Notes: generated from the sequence alone by a model not told the origin. DNA of 64,000 nt from Ditylenchus dipsaci (GCA_004194705.1 SADC01001280.1:620001-684000), one strand, 5' to 3'. Shown: positions 34,433-46,589, counted from the first letter of the stretch. Translations and numbers: made by a program.

Positions 34433-34755
34433 AGGATCAAATTGAATTTCGGCATCAAAAGTCTTAATTTCGGCATCAAATAATTAATTTCGCCATCAAA
34501 TTCAAATTGACGCTAAGAATACTGAATTTCAACATCTAATTACTGAATTTCGGCATCTAATTTTTTATTTGACTGTCTGTGCTTATCAACAGTACTATTT
34601 TTTCAAATGTTTATTATCTTGAGCGGAATTTAAAATTTAATAAGTTAATAAGCACAGACATTCAGTAATTAGATGCCGAAATTCACTATTCTTAGCGGAA
34701 ATTTGAATTTGATACCGAAACTATGACTTTTGATGCCGGTTTTCAGTTACAGCCA
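34433..34755. mobile_element. GG-ended foldback element 4, 323 bp
   Basis: Flanking direct repeat TGAATAAATAA (11 bp) at 34,422-34,432 and 34,756-34,766. Ends AGGATCAAATTG and TGGCTGTAACTG. Arms carry tandem AATTTCGGCATCAAA units. It sits just upstream of the F-box ATG at 34,402. Confidence 0.82.
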
Positions 34756-34769
34756 TGAATAAATAACTC

Positions 34770-36430
34770 AGGGGGTGGGACGGCGGACGGCTAGGAAGCA
34801 GAAAAGAAAAATTGGGTGACAGGATAAAAGCCGGCGCGCTGAAAAAAATTAGACAGCCGGTGGCCAAAAACACACGGACGGCCGATGGGACACCTTCAAT
34901 TTTTTAATAATGTGGTCACCATGATAATAATAGAATGAGAACATGTTTTTACCTTCCGGGCTCACCTCATAAAGAGTTTTGACTGTTTCACCATGCTTTT
35001 CAACATGGAACTTCACCAGAACTCAAAAATTATCTTTTTAAGCTGCTCAGGTTATTTGAAGTCATTGTAGGGTGTTTATAAACAATTTAAAAAAAAGTTT
35101 ATTCAGGGGGGGTCCAAGTAGCGCCAATTTTTGTATTTATGTGAACATGAATGCTCTATCCGATAAATTTTTATTTAATTTAAATAAATAAAAATCAAGA
35201 TCTGAAGGTTTTATATCGAGCTTCCTTGCACTATATGTCATATAAAATATAAACCAAGGTGCAGCCCTTCAGATAATCTTTTATAAATTTTCTAGCATAA
35301 GAAAATTGCCTACAAGATAAAACAGAACATTTTCATCTCATATTATGGACGAATAGTTGTAAGACTTTTAGTAAAGTCTTAAATCAGTCAAAAGATATTT
35401 ATTGCTCAATAATCGATCAAAAAATAATAACAAATTAAATTACTGTAATTTCTCAGAGATTGATTTGTTAGAGATTAGTTTATCCTTTCTTGTTAGAAGC
35501 TTTTAAGACGATAAAATGAAATATCTTTTTTATAATTAAAAAATTATCAGAGTATAAACTGTATTTTCAGTGTCTGTCAAGGACACTAAAACGGTTTTTC
35601 TTCACTTTCCAACTGTGCTGTCTGAGTAAATGTGCGGGTTTAAATCACATGCCTGAAGTGTTGAGCTATTATGTTGTGTTGAGCTCTCGGTATAACGTGA
35701 TTCTTGATATATCACGACCCTCGTAGCTATTCCAGAAAAATAGAGTCAACGTGACCTTTGACCGTCCCGAGCGGTCGCTTTATATCGAGAGTCGACTGTA
35801 CCGAAAAACTATATTTCTTTCGAATTATATGGATAAAGGTATTTTTGTTTGACCTGAATTTTATGATATTTTGCAATATTTTGTCATCTTGAAGGTAATC
35901 TAAAAAGTAAAGATGGCAAAATAAGCCACACACTCGATTTAATAATTTGCCAAACCTTTTATTTTGCTAAAAAATTGATTTGTTTGAAAAAGCTCAAATT
36001 CTTAATTTTTTCATAATACTGGTTGTCGGCTACTGGGTATCTAATGTCTGCAAGATCCCTAATTTTCGAAACTGGGTGGCATTTTTTAATGGAGAGGGTG
36101 GCGTATTATTTGATTTAGTCATCCATCAGAGATATAAAAAATGTTGAAAAATATCATAAATACAAATTGAACAAAAAAACACTTTAAATCATATTTTTTG
36201 AAAGAAATCCAGCATTAAGCACAGTGAAACATCAAGCTGAGACCTACCCCATAAAAGACCACTCCGATATAAAGCCACCTTCGGCCGGTCTCCAAGGTGG
36301 CCTTAAATCGCGAATTTGACTGTGTGTCCCTTGAAGCTCCTAATATGTACGGTCGTTTTCTGAATATTTGTAGCGTTAGTTTGTAAAATAAGCCTTTATA
36401 CGGATTTATTATATAGAAGTTGATATTTCA
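34770..36430. other. Intergenic, with two pogo-type MITEs
   Basis: No gene seen. 35,676-35,798 holds CTCGGTATAACGTG ... TATATCGAGAGTCGACTG; 36,222-36,325 holds CAGTGAAACATCAAG ... TTAAATCGCGAATTTGACTG. Both have the pogo-type end pattern, decayed. Confidence 0.55.
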
Positions 36431-36433
36431 GAT

Positions 36434-39046
36434 ATGCTCTCTCAGATGACGCAGAAAAATATGACAAAAAGCTTGATGGTTAAGTGCGAAGATTGTGAAC
36501 GAAGTGTTACATCGGAGCACATACGAGTCTGCACTGATTGTGGAGATACGGGACTAGTAAGCAATGCCAGTTTAAACATTAAAAAAAAGTATCATCTGTA
36601 CAATTCACGGTCTAGGCGTATTTTCCGACCAAAAATAGGTATTTGAAGGTTTAACCTATTTGAATTCTGCCTGTTCATGGAGCTGATTCGAAAAGATGAT
36701 TTCGGGCTCAATTACACAATCTTGAACTCGCTCAAAATCAACTTTTAGCCACTTTTTTCGATGTTTCAAGGGTCGAAACTTGTAGATAACATGTTTTTGG
36801 GGCGCGAACAGCCATTTCTGTAAGAAAAAGTTTGACTAAAAATGGACTTTTTGCCTTAGGGGACCAATGAAAATCAGCCTAGAAGGGTACCTAGATGCTA
36901 GAGTTGGCCCGGAATTTTTTTGAGTCAAAAGCAGAATTCCCAAATATTTTTGTGATTTTTTCAACTTTTATGAAAACGTTTGGTGTCATTCAGCACAGTG
37001 TTAAATTCTGCGATAGATGGACAAGAAACATTGTGTAAAAGCATTGTGTTCATCAAGAAAATACTCTTTGGAGGTAAATGTTCCGTTCCTTTAAAAAAAA
37101 TTCGGTCGGAATTATACCAAAATTTCACCTGAAAATGGCATTATTTTTTAGTCATTAAGCATTTTACAAAACGTTTTTCGCCTGTCTGACACAATACTGC
37201 GTACAATGCCACCGAAGATCACCAAAAAAAAAGATGTAAAAATTACCAAACTATTTGGGAATTCCGATTTTTGACTCGAAAGAAAAATTCCTGGCCAACT
37301 TTACTACCTACCCTAAAAAGGAATTTGAACATATTTATGTTAACTGGGGCCTACCGCATGAAGAAACTCTGGTATGCAGGTTTTTTTCATGCATTCAGAG
37401 TCTACCAAAGTCTATGCCTTTGGAGCGCCGGGGGCTTGGTTGGTTAGAGATGCGCGCACTCACTTACCTTAGATATGATTCGAGCAAGACTCATGATCAA
37501 TGTGAATAAAAAGTATCCATTTCGAAGTTTGAGCGATCGAAAATATTTTCGAACTATGCTTTCGAATTATTGTTAGAAGAAAATAATTTAATTGTGTAAA
37601 ATACTGATACAATAAATGTTTGGAGTGATGAAGTGGTCATTTGTGGTCGATTAACCATCGATTAATTTTTAAGGTTTCGATTAATTTATTGGTTGTTACA
37701 CTTTTCGACGCTGAAATGGCGCTTTTTCTGCCGGAAATTTTAAAAACCTTTTATTCTCAGGGTTTCCTTATCATTTTTTTGACCAACGTGTAGCCCAGAA
37801 TCTCAGCTTTCTAACAAGATATTAACTGTCTGAATGAAGTTTCGAAAATTTGGAGAGAACGGTTTTTGAATGGACTACATTTTGAAGAAATTTGCTTCAT
37901 TTTAAAGACTTTTTTCTCCAACTTTTTGAAACTTCATTCAGTCAGTTAATAGCTTGTTAGAAAGCTGAAATTCTGAGCTACACGTTGGTCAAAAAAAATT
38001 GAAAAATGATAAGGAAACCCCTGAGAATAAAATCTTTTAAAAACTTCCGGCAGGAAAAGTGCCATTTCCGGCAGAAAAAGCGCCATTTCAGGGTCGAAAA
38101 GTAATTTCAACCTAATTTATTTCTTAAAATGCATTACAAGAAGCGGCGCAGCCGCAAAAAATTTCGAATTTCGAATCGAGTGCTAGACTCGAAAATTTCG
38201 AGCGCTCGACAACCTTTCTGCTCACAATACTCTAAAAATAAATGTTGATTATGGTCATAGTTAAAAAAATTAAAAATCTGGTTTTTTCCATTTGTAACTA
38301 TACCTCGGAACCATGGCATATCAAAAATTTTAAAATTAAAATTTTCATGAGTTTGTAAGCAGGTTACATTTATTTAAGATCTGTACTCTTTGTTTTGTCA
38401 ACTATCATAATGGACACCAGAATGCATCATTCTCTGAAATAGCCGACAAGAAATTTCTGAAATCTGCTTCTGATGAAGTACAAGAAATAGAGAAAAATGC
38501 CGAGCTGTGTTTTTTGGAAAAACAGAAAAAGGAAATTAATTTGAAGCGAGACATAGCGCACATGTCACTTGCTTTGGATAAATCAAATAATGTAAGAATA
38601 AAGACAAGAATTTTTTTTATTTATTTTTATTAAATTTAGATCATAAAGCACAATCTAGACCATATGCATAAACTGACTTTGCAAACCAGTGAACCTAGCA
38701 ATGTTTTATTGAAAGAAGATGTACGGGACCAGGTGGAAAAAGCCAAATATTACCAAGCCTGGATGTGTAGCCAAGTGAATTTTTAACATAGCTGGGTTGG
38801 AAGAATTTGGAAATTTGGGGGCACGTTTTAAGAACTAATGGGCCCCTGTTTGTCCCTCCTGAGGGCATAAATAGGGGCACTTTTTGCCAACCTTGGCTGC
38901 GACTCATATTAATAAATTTCATTCCGTTTATTTTATAGCTACATGGCACAAAAGGGATTTTGAATCAATACTCAGAAGTGTCGTCAAAAATTCGTGACTT
39001 ACTGATGAAGCTAGAAGAGATTTCACCATATAACGCATGTGCGTAA
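36434..39046 (+). CDS. B-box/coiled-coil (TRIM-like) protein gene, partial
   Basis: Four exons keep frame: 36,434-36,559, 38,379-38,591, 38,640-38,732, 38,939-39,046. Exon 1 follows an acceptor (ATATTTCAG), contains KCEDCERSVTSEHIRVCTDC and ends at GTAAGC. Exon 2 begins ICTLCFVNYHNGHQ. Joined, the metal ligands read C-x2-C-x11-C-x2-C-x6-C-x2-C-x4-H-x2-H, the B-box pattern of TRIM proteins. A charged coiled-coil-like helix follows (KSASDEVQEIEKNAE, LEKQKKEINLKRDIAHMSL) through exons 3-4, ending SPYNACA. No RING finger was found upstream, so the N-terminus may be missing. Intron 1 (1.8 kb) holds two repeats. Function unknown; TRIM proteins are often ubiquitin ligases, but without a RING this is not claimed. 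Confidence 0.6.
37335..37510. repeat. TACTGGRGC foldback repeat, copy in intron
   Basis: AACTGGGGCCTACCGCATGA, CTCTGGTATGCAGG and GGGCTTGGTTGGTTAGAG. One end decayed. Confidence 0.7.
37691..38112. mobile_element. GG-ended foldback element 5, 422 bp, 9 bp TSD
   Basis: Duplication TAATTTATT at 37,682-37,690 and 38,113-38,121. Ends GGTTGTTACACTTTTCGACG and GGTTGAAATTACTTTTCGAC. Arms about 190 bp, with repeated GGCGCTTTTTCTGCCGG units. Lies in intron 1 of the TRIM-like gene. Confidence 0.9.
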
Positions 39047-39049
39047 TTT

Positions 39050-40034
39050 TTGAAACTTTTTAAATTCATTGTTTTTGTTTGGAATATCAAGTAATTTTAA
39101 CAAGAAATTCTAAAAGTTGTATTTGTTTGAAGAATTTCTCTAGCCCCTCATTTAAACTTAATAACTCATTAAAAAGCTGATATCCTGCACCACACGATAA
39201 TAAAAAAAGTCAAAAGTTTAAATTATTTTAAAGAAAATGTCAATTTTAAATGAGCAAAATGCTTCTGCTTTTGAACTTTTCTGCTTTCTGTTATCAGATT
39301 TTGGTTTAGTTTTTAATACTGACAGATTTAGATTTTTAATACTGATCTCTCGCAGTAAATTTTGTATTTCCCCAGTAAATTTGGTGATTTGTGCCATTTC
39401 AGTCAGATTTTTGCGGGAACACGAGATTTTGAATCAGAAATTACGCTCAACCGGTCAGAATTCCGCTACAGAGTGGCCATAAGCCCCTAAAAGTTGGTTT
39501 TTTCGGGAATATACTGAAGGAGAGTGGTGAATTTTTTGCGAAAAAGCGATCTAGCAGATCAGACTTCCAGTTCTGATTGGCTCAATCGCTCAGAATCGTG
39601 TGGTTTGGCATAGCTTGAGGGGTTTGGGATATATTCTGAGCGATTAAGCCTGAGCAATTAAGCGATTTAATCGCTTTTCGCAAAAAGGTCACCCCTTAAG
39701 TAAACCTCCGAAAAACCAACATTCAAGGGCTTTTGGCCACTCTGGAGCGGAATTCTAACAAGTTGAACTATTTTTTGACTGAAAATTTAGTTTTCCCGCA
39801 AAATTTTGACATAAATTGCACAAATCATCAAATTGAGTGGGAGATTCACAAAATTTACTGGGGAAATCAGTATTTTGGCGTGTGAATTTAATTTTAGCCA
39901 AGAAAAAGCCTATCGGTGGCAAGAATAAGTTTTTCGGTGACAAGAAAATTTTTTGTCCACAAAAATTTTGCCAAAATCAATTATGATCCTTATATCAACA
40001 TTTCAGTGGCCGACCAAGATGCTGAAAGCGTTTC
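39050..40034. other. Intergenic, no gene seen
   Basis: Contains an approximate mirror (GCGATCTAGCAGATC.. / TTAATCGCTTTTCGC, and CAGTAAATTTTG / CAAAATTTACTGG) spanning 39,350-39,880, probably an old foldback. Confidence 0.4.
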
Positions 40035-40825
40035 TAACTGGTGACCATAAAGTTCGGAATGGACTTTTGAACTAATTTTTAGCAATAAAATTTATTCCCC
40101 AAAAATATTCCAAACATAGGGTTTTGTAGGCCTTTCCTTCCTCTTTCGAATGGTATATAAAGTTTCATTAGAATTTTTTAGAAAAGCCATTATTTGGTTA
40201 CAAACATATGTGAGGTCATTTTAGGATGTTGATAGGCATTTTACTACTTTAGCTGATCAAAATTTTAACTAAATGTTCAAGGCTACAGCACAATAAAAGC
40301 ACCATGTTGTAGCGCAGTTCAAGAGCTACAACAACCACTTTACAGAGTAGCTTTTAAAAATATGGGTGTTGAGATATGGCTTTTTGAAAAAAAACAATTT
40401 CTTGAAAAATTACCAAAATCAAATTTTATCCAAATTTTTTAGATTTTGGTAATTTTTCAAGAAATTGTTTTTTTTTCAAAAAGCCATATCTCAACACCCA
40501 TATTTTTAAAAGCTACTCTGTAAAGTGGTTGTTGTAGCTCTTGAACTGCGCTACAACATGGTGCTTTTATTGTGCTGTAGCCTTGAACATTTAGTTAAAA
40601 TTTTGATCAGCTAAAGTAGTAAAAATGCCTATCAACATCCTAAATGACCTCACATATGTTTGTAACCAAATAATGGCTTTTCTAAAAATTCTAATGAAAC
40701 TTTATATACCATTCGAAAGAGGAAGGAAAGGCCTACAAAACCCTATGTTTGAATATTTTTGGGAATAAATTTTATTGCTAAAAATTAGTTCAAAAGTCCA
40801 TTCCGAACTTTATGGTCACCAGTTA
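40035..40825. mobile_element. 791 bp near-perfect palindrome with TA borders
   Basis: Arms of about 390 bp meet near 40,430 and differ at only a few bases. Ends TAACTGGTGACCATAAAG and complement, compatible with a TA duplication around ACTGGTGACC. Either a young foldback element or an inverted duplication. Confidence 0.85.
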
Positions 40826-41016
40826 CCAAGAAGAATGCGCAAGAATTTTCGGACGGGTTTTTTATGTTACAATATCATGTGCAGAAAAAGCTGTGAAATT
40901 AACTTTATAATTTCATGAACAAGATTAAAAATTTTAAATTGTCGTTTATTGCTCAATTATATTTACATTTTCACAATCATAAAATGTTTACATAAAATGT
41001 TTTGATCAGTTTGTTT

Positions 41017-42351
41017 TCAATAATTTCTTCGATTCAATAACTGCTTATTAGAACACCCTTCTCTCTGCATCGGGCATCCAAAGAATGCCATTCTGATCAG
41101 ATCATTAAGCATAGGCTGCGAGTCTTCGGGTCCTAAAGAAATGGGCATAGGAAAGGGTGGAGGACCCATCATTTCATGTGGAGTCGGGAAAGGGGGTAAC
41201 ATAGGTGGACCTACAAAGCCTGGATGGAAGGCTGGAGGAAATGGAATGTTAAGTGAGGAGGCATAGGAGGAAAGTTTGGTTCTTCAAGTGGTCCAAAGTG
41301 GCGTGGAAGGTTGGGTAGAAGAGAGGAACTGATGATATTTCACAATTTGCCGAACAAGCATCATCACAAGCTAGTCTCAGTTGACTAACCATAGGGTATC
41401 TGTGAAAACGGCGAGGCGCTGGACGCCGTTTTAGCCTTCGGTATTGATTGAGCAACGACTGACATCTGTTTACGCTTTCTTCACCTTAATATCAAAGATT
41501 AGTATGTTTTTCTCTTTTATACATTAATTGAAGAGGCATTCTCACCTGGTTTATTTGTCCCTGCCAATTCAAGAAATTTTCCGAATCATTGAACTTCTAC
41601 ACAGATTTTTCAGCTTGTTTTCTAACAAAAAAAGCCTATAATTTATTTTAGGTATAGTTTTGTTAGAAACCCAGTTGAAAAATCCGTCTAGAAACTAAAT
41701 GATTCGGAGAACTTTTTTGAATTGCCGGGGACAAATTTTGCCTTAGGCGAGTATGCCCCCTCAACTATCGCTCTTTAAAAATGAAATAATATATATATTT
41801 AAAATTTGCGAAGAGCTCTCTAACCACCTACTTTTGCTAGATGACTTGACTAACTGATTTATTATTGTTATCCTGCTGCTTTTGGGCTTCTTACTTGCAG
41901 GTGTGGTAGCTGCTGAAGTTTGATAAAATAGTTATTGCTAATCGTGTTTTTAAAGAAGGTCAAAATCTAAAAAAAACTTTACTTTGTTGTTTATTTGTAG
42001 CATGAGCATTTTCGATAGCTTCATTGAGATTGTCTGTCTGAAATTGAACTTATTTCTACATTTTAAAATAGCTTAACACAAACTTTTAAGTCAAATGCTC
42101 CGTCAGGATGATTTAGAGTCAACATTTGAGGAAAAACAATGCTTCGCTGCATAGTTTCCACTAAAGAAGTTGTTTAATAATTAATTTTGTAAAGTAATGT
42201 TCTTACACTTTTGTTCCATCTTTCGGCAACATTCGCCAGCTTGAGTTACAGCCAATAATACATACATGCCAGTGAATAAGAATATTATAAAAACAATCAG
42301 GAGAATGATGTATTTCTTGCTGAATCCATCGGTTTCACAACTTTTGACTCG
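41017..42351 (-). CDS. Single-pass membrane protein with proline-rich tail
   Basis: Minus-strand exons that keep phase: 42,351-42,207, 42,160-42,084, 42,037-41,983, 41,937-41,895, 41,465-41,390, 41,328-41,017. Exon 1 has KSCETDGFSKK followed by a membrane segment (YIILLIVFIIFLFTGMYVLL). Then a helical stretch (KTDNLNEAIENAHATNKQQ), a basic RRLKRRPAPRRFHRYP that could be a furin-type site, and a proline-rich end (VGPPMLPPFPTPHEMMGPPP) closing NKQLLNRRNY. One frame slip occurs near 41,245. The order membrane anchor, helix, basic site, proline-rich domain resembles nematode cuticle proteins, but no family is recognised. The first exon(s) were not found. Intron 5 holds a foldback repeat. Confidence 0.55.
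41535..41765. repeat. GGCATGCCCACGC-family foldback, decayed
   Basis: AGAGGCATTCTCACC ... GCGAGTATGCCCCC with inner GTTTTCTAACAAAA / TTTTGTTAGAAAC arms. Confidence 0.7.
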
Positions 42352-42447
42352 CTTAATAATATGATGAAAATTATAATAATAATATAAGAATATTATAAAA
42401 AAATTTAAAGTCTTGAAGGAGGTCTTTTTCAAAAAAAAATTATTACC

Positions 42448-42480
42448 ATATTTTCTCTAATAAACGCGCCTGTCTGTTTT
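42448..42480. mobile_element. Left end of a TACCGTATTT element
   Basis: TACCATATTTTCTCTAATAA followed by ACGCGCC; no right end seen. Confidence 0.45.
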
Positions 42481-42669
42481 TTTTTCCGGAACTCCAAAAG
42501 TAAAGTGAGAAGCGTTTGACCAAAATGCAAAAGGTATTAGAACAGAATCAGAATCATCATTCAAAAAAATTTTAAACCGAGATAGAACTCCTCAAAGTCA
42601 ATTAAAGATAATTAGAAGAAATAAGGTAGGTAGATTGCCATTTGTTGCTATGTTATATGTCATTTATTA

Positions 42670-43385
42670 CGGCACGTGTCAAAACGCCACAGCGGCCGAA
42701 ACGACCCAAGGGCCAAAACGCCCCAAATCAAGAAAAAGGGACGAAATGCCCAAATCGAAAAAAGGGACTAAACGCCCCAAGTCGGATCTCAAATGAAAAG
42801 TTATGTTAACCGTTAGATGTTATAGCCCTGTTGTTTATGTTCGGTTTGTTGTTATGGAATAAGATTGGAATAAGATTTTCATAGTAATCTAAGGCGTTTA
42901 GCACCCTTTTATTCGATCTCGGGCGTTTTGGTCAGTCAAGGCATTTTGAACTTGGCGTGTTGGACTCACGCCGGGTACCTAGGTTCAATGAACCCTTTTC
43001 ATCACGATCCTTTTTTAAGGACTTCCTATGTATAACGATTTTGTGCAAAGGTGTATTTAGTCTAAAAATGGTACAGTCCACGCTCGATTTAACATACACC
43101 TTGGGTCGGTCACTTCAATAATAAACTTCTGAGCAAACTAGAGCCTTTGCATTTACCACAAAATCATATAGCACACCTAAAATTAGATGTTTTTTTTTGT
43201 GAACTAGCAATGCATTGGGTGTTTGATTGCAAACTGTCTCCTCGCCGGAGGAACGCTGAAAGCGTTTGTTTTAATTATCAATCACAATTAATAAATAATC
43301 AAAAATTAGCAAGAAAAAAAAAATCGATTTGTGGCGTTTTGGCCTGTTGGGCGTTTCAGCGTTGTGGCGTTTTTTCCGTGTCCGG
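42670..43385. mobile_element. GG-ended foldback element 6, 716 bp, 8 bp TSD
   Basis: Duplication ATTTATTA at 42,662-42,669 and 43,386-43,393. Ends CGGCACGTGTCAAAACGCCA and CCGGACACGGAAAAAACGCC. Arms are tandems of AAAACGCCCCAA-type units. A pogo-type end (CAGTCCACGCTCGATTTAAC) lies inside near 43,075. Confidence 0.82.
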
Positions 43386-43454
43386 ATTTATTATGAATTG
43401 CAGAGTCTACGAACTGATACGAGTTTATGTGACAGTGACCGAAATTTCTAACTA

Positions 43455-43870
43455 CAGTCGACTCTCGATTTAAGGAGACCCCAAAAGTTCGTTCCCACCT
43501 TGGGTCCGACACTTTTTTTAGCTCGATTTTCGAAGCGTTTTAAAAATTCTGTTTCGACAGTCTGGTCGCAAATATCGCAAGGATGTCGATTTTGCCGATC
43601 GTTTTTCAAAATCCAAAAACTTTTTCTTCTAAAAAAGCAAAACTTCGATTTAAAGACAGGCTTTTTCTAAAATCCCTGTCCTTAAATCGAGGGTTTGCTT
43701 TTTTAGAAGAGTTTTTGGATTTTGAATAACGATCGGCAAAATCGACATCCTTGCGATATTGCGACCAGACTGTCAAAACAGAATTTTAATCGAGCTATAA
43801 TCGAGCTAAAAAAGTGTCGGACCCAGCTGGGGAACGAACTTTTGGGGTGTCTTAAATCGAGAGTCGACTG
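43455..43870. mobile_element. pogo-type foldback MITE, 416 bp
   Basis: CAGTCGACTCTCGATTTAAG and complement, TA flanks. Arms share GGTCCGACACTTTTTT and TTTTGCCGATCG with the element at 14,863, and meet near 43,665. Confidence 0.88.
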
Positions 43871-44065
43871 TATTTCACTTTTTGACAGAAAATATTGCAA
43901 ATTAAAATTATTATTAGCTTGGGTTGTTTCTTAATCTGAGAAAACAAGCATCTCGAATATTATCAGAAACCAACAAAATAATCAAAAATTAGCAAGAAAA
44001 CCGGAAAAAATGATAAAAACATGTCGACAGTCCATTTTAGCAAAATGAACAAGCAAAAGTAATAC

Positions 44066-44206
44066 CTGGACAGGTTGAGCAGTGACTTGTTGCAAAAGAA
44101 GACAGTGAAATGGTAGACTTATTGTCCTCACAATTATTGGCAGACATTTCTCTAGGTTTTCCAAGTAGGGAGGCGGTTGCCAATCTGCCTCCTTTTTTAA
44201 AACCAT
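44066..44206 (-). CDS. Candidate first exon, unknown protein
   Basis: ATG at 44,206 opens 47 codons (MVLKKEADWQPPPYLENLEK ... LLQQVTAQPVQ) ending at a good donor, CAG|GTATTA. It looks coding by composition. A possible next exon after TGTTTTCTCAG (about 43,940) is short. Not recognised. Confidence 0.3.
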
Positions 44207-44209
44207 TTC

Positions 44210-45097
44210 TGCTTACACAGCTTTTTAGATAAATCTAGCTTTGTAAAAGTAGCACTGGTAGTACAAGGAAGCTAATGAAATGAGAACAGCCCTCTTTTCA
44301 TTTGTTTGCTGGATCAAGACAATTGCCCTCATGCCCCGTTCTTCACTCTCGACTTGTTTTGTGTATGTTGAGGTCATTTGCTGCTATATACTCTATTTTA
44401 TTCAAACAAAAAGCAAACGAAGTGTGGTCAAATGGAATAAGAAAGACATTTTCTCAATCAAGTATAACAGCGGATGGACAGCAAAACAAACAAACAGTAA
44501 AGTAGTCATAGGATCGGTTTTAAAAGGATACTTAGAATTTATCTTTTAATTAACCCACATTTCAGCAAGATTTTGAAGAGTATTTTGAAGCCAATTTTTT
44601 TCTTCATTCACACATTCTATTTTTGCATATGATAGAGCTAGTGTCGTACTATCGAAATTACTTTTCGGTTAACAAAATAATAGTTTTAAGAATGTTGGGT
44701 TTCCACTACCATAATACCCGTAGAAATTTGAAAAAATCATCGATAAGAGTATTATGAATCGCAATTTGTTCTTTAGATACATCGGAAAATATTTATGACT
44801 CGTGTAAAAATACAATTTTTTTATCATATGATTCAAAGCTGAGGCACCGACAAAAGGGGGTAAAAAAGTGAATTCAATAGTTTTTGAACAAGATGCTTTT
44901 TTTTGTCTGGTTATCGAAATTTTGGCTTCAAACTACTCTTTCTTACTAAAACTATTTTAAAAATTCTACAATTGGTGAGAAGTATTTGAAAGACGGGCGT
45001 TAGGCAAAAAAAAGATTTTCTGAGGGAGTTTAGACGGAGTTCAAATATTAGCGCTACGTTTTTTCAACCTCTTGTTTTTGTCTCGTAGGATTTTCCC
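44210..45097. other. Intergenic, no gene seen
   Basis: Short AT-rich frames only; no repeat ends recognised. Confidence 0.4.
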
Positions 45098-45305
45098 CTT
45101 TAAAGGAGCATTCTCACGCTTTCAAATTGGTGCCCGCCAATTCAAATTTTTTGCTTTATCATTAAACTTACTTTCTAACAAACCACACCTAAAATTAAAT
45201 TCTAGGCTTGTTTGTTGCAAACCAAGTTTTAAAATCCTGCAGAAGTGATTAGGAAAAAAATTGAACTGACCACCAATTTTGAATGCACGGGCATGCAAAT
45301 TTAAA
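45098..45305. repeat. GGCATGCCCACGC-family foldback, decayed
   Basis: CTTTAAAGGAGCATTCTCACG ... GCACGGGCATGC with inner CTTTCTAACAAACC arms. Confidence 0.65.
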
Positions 45306-45409
45306 CGGAAATTTGCTAATCTACTACTAAGACTTTTAAAAAGTACGGCATGTTTGATAAAACTATGAAAACAGAGTGCCTAAAAGGACTGTTTCATTAC
45401 AAAACATAT

Positions 45410-46006
45410 TTAAAGATAAATGCAAAATCTAAGAGATCCAGATCTCCTTATAATATTTGCTTCTTTGGTTATATTAACAGCAGGGATACTTTTCACTCTT
45501 CTCCTCAGATAGTAATGACTTTGGTGGTGTCTCTTCAAATTGTCTCCTCGTGGTTTTTCTTTTGCCCAAAACAACGTGCTTGGTTCAAGTTGGGTAGGAT
45601 TAAAGGCTTTAAGTAAATTTTGATCAGGATTGCTCGCGAGTACTGTTGGTTTGCTTGTTTGACAATTCGATGACATTCTGAGGTATTGATTGAATGTATA
45701 AATAAATTAATATTTCCATGTTTTATAATGGCGTCAACCTGGGGGATGGTGAATCAGATAGTGTGTTGCTCAGCTCTTTCTTTACTCGCCTTAATCGAAA
45801 CAATGTTGGATTTAAAAAATATATATTATAAATAGCCCACTTCTTGGGGGCCGGTGAGCATTCCAAGTAGGGCTTGAGAAATTGTAGATCAGCATAATAC
45901 TTCCACTCAGAATTTCCTCCGGAATTCTCTTCTCCTCTGTCTTCTTTTGCCAATTCTCTTCTGAAGTTTGAACGCAAATGTTTTATTTTCAGCCTTATTT
46001 GGTGCT
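45410..46006 (-). CDS. MADF-domain protein gene 1, 5' part missing
   Basis: MADF domains bind DNA and usually sit in transcriptional regulators. Exons 46,006-45,841, 45,789-45,739 and 45,677-45,410 join in frame. Exon 1 holds the C-terminal half of a MADF domain: IRLKIKHLRSNFRRELAKE, then SEWKYYADLQFLKPYLE. A basic linker follows (PKKRVKKELSNTLSDSPSP), then MSSNCQTSKPTVLASNPDQN and a tail ending RFCIYL. The N-terminal half of the domain (LI..V..P.LW) was not found upstream, where a foldback element lies at 46,190. Same orientation and domain as the next gene, so probably a tandem paralogue. Confidence 0.68.
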
Positions 46007-46189
46007 CTGAAATAACTGCCTTATTATTTATTAGATGAACGGTGCTATGGATAATTTTTTACGATGAGGACTTTTTTAGGTCTTTCGGGGCATTCAATTT
46101 TCCATGATATTTTCCTTCGAATTCAACTCGCCTACCCCTTTAGGGATGCGGCCTAGTACTGTTTGTGCCACAGGACGAAAAATGACCCA

Positions 46190-46545
46190 AAATCACCCAC
46201 CGAGCTCATTTTTCTGCTCAACAAGATACAAGAAGCATTTTAAACACTTTCTGAATAAGAAAATTAAATTTTGTCAAAAACATTTGCCACTTACCCCTTG
46301 GGATAGATGGTCTTTTAAGGTTATTTTGAAATTTTAAGCAAAATCTTTTGCCCAGCTCCAGCATTAAAAATGTGATACATCGTCAAAAAATGATTCTAAA
46401 AGACCATCTACCCCAAGGGGTGAGTGGCAAAATTTTTTTTGACAAAAATATTTTTTATTCAGAAAGTGTTTACAAATGCTTCTCGCATCTTGCTGTGCAG
46501 AAAAAATGAGTTCTGGGGGTTATTTTAGGTCACTTTTAAAAAATC
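46190..46545. repeat. Inverted repeat, about 150 bp arms
   Basis: AATGACCCAAAATCACCC ... and a mirrored GGGGTTATTTTAGGTCAC, both leading to ACCCCTTGGGRTAGATGG near the centre. A related end is at 19,735-19,790. Confidence 0.75.
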
Positions 46546-46589
46546 CGAGTATAGGGGAAGGAACTAAAGAAGTAGCCTTTTTGAAGACA

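Noticed and set aside
34433..34755. Regulatory hairpin of the F-box gene
   Set aside because: The inverted repeat is explained by a transposon with an 11 bp flanking duplication; a regulatory role remains only a hypothesis.
43147..43473. Plus-strand 108-codon frame
   Set aside because: Its second half runs through the arm of foldback element 6 and into the next pogo-type MITE, so it is an accidental frame.
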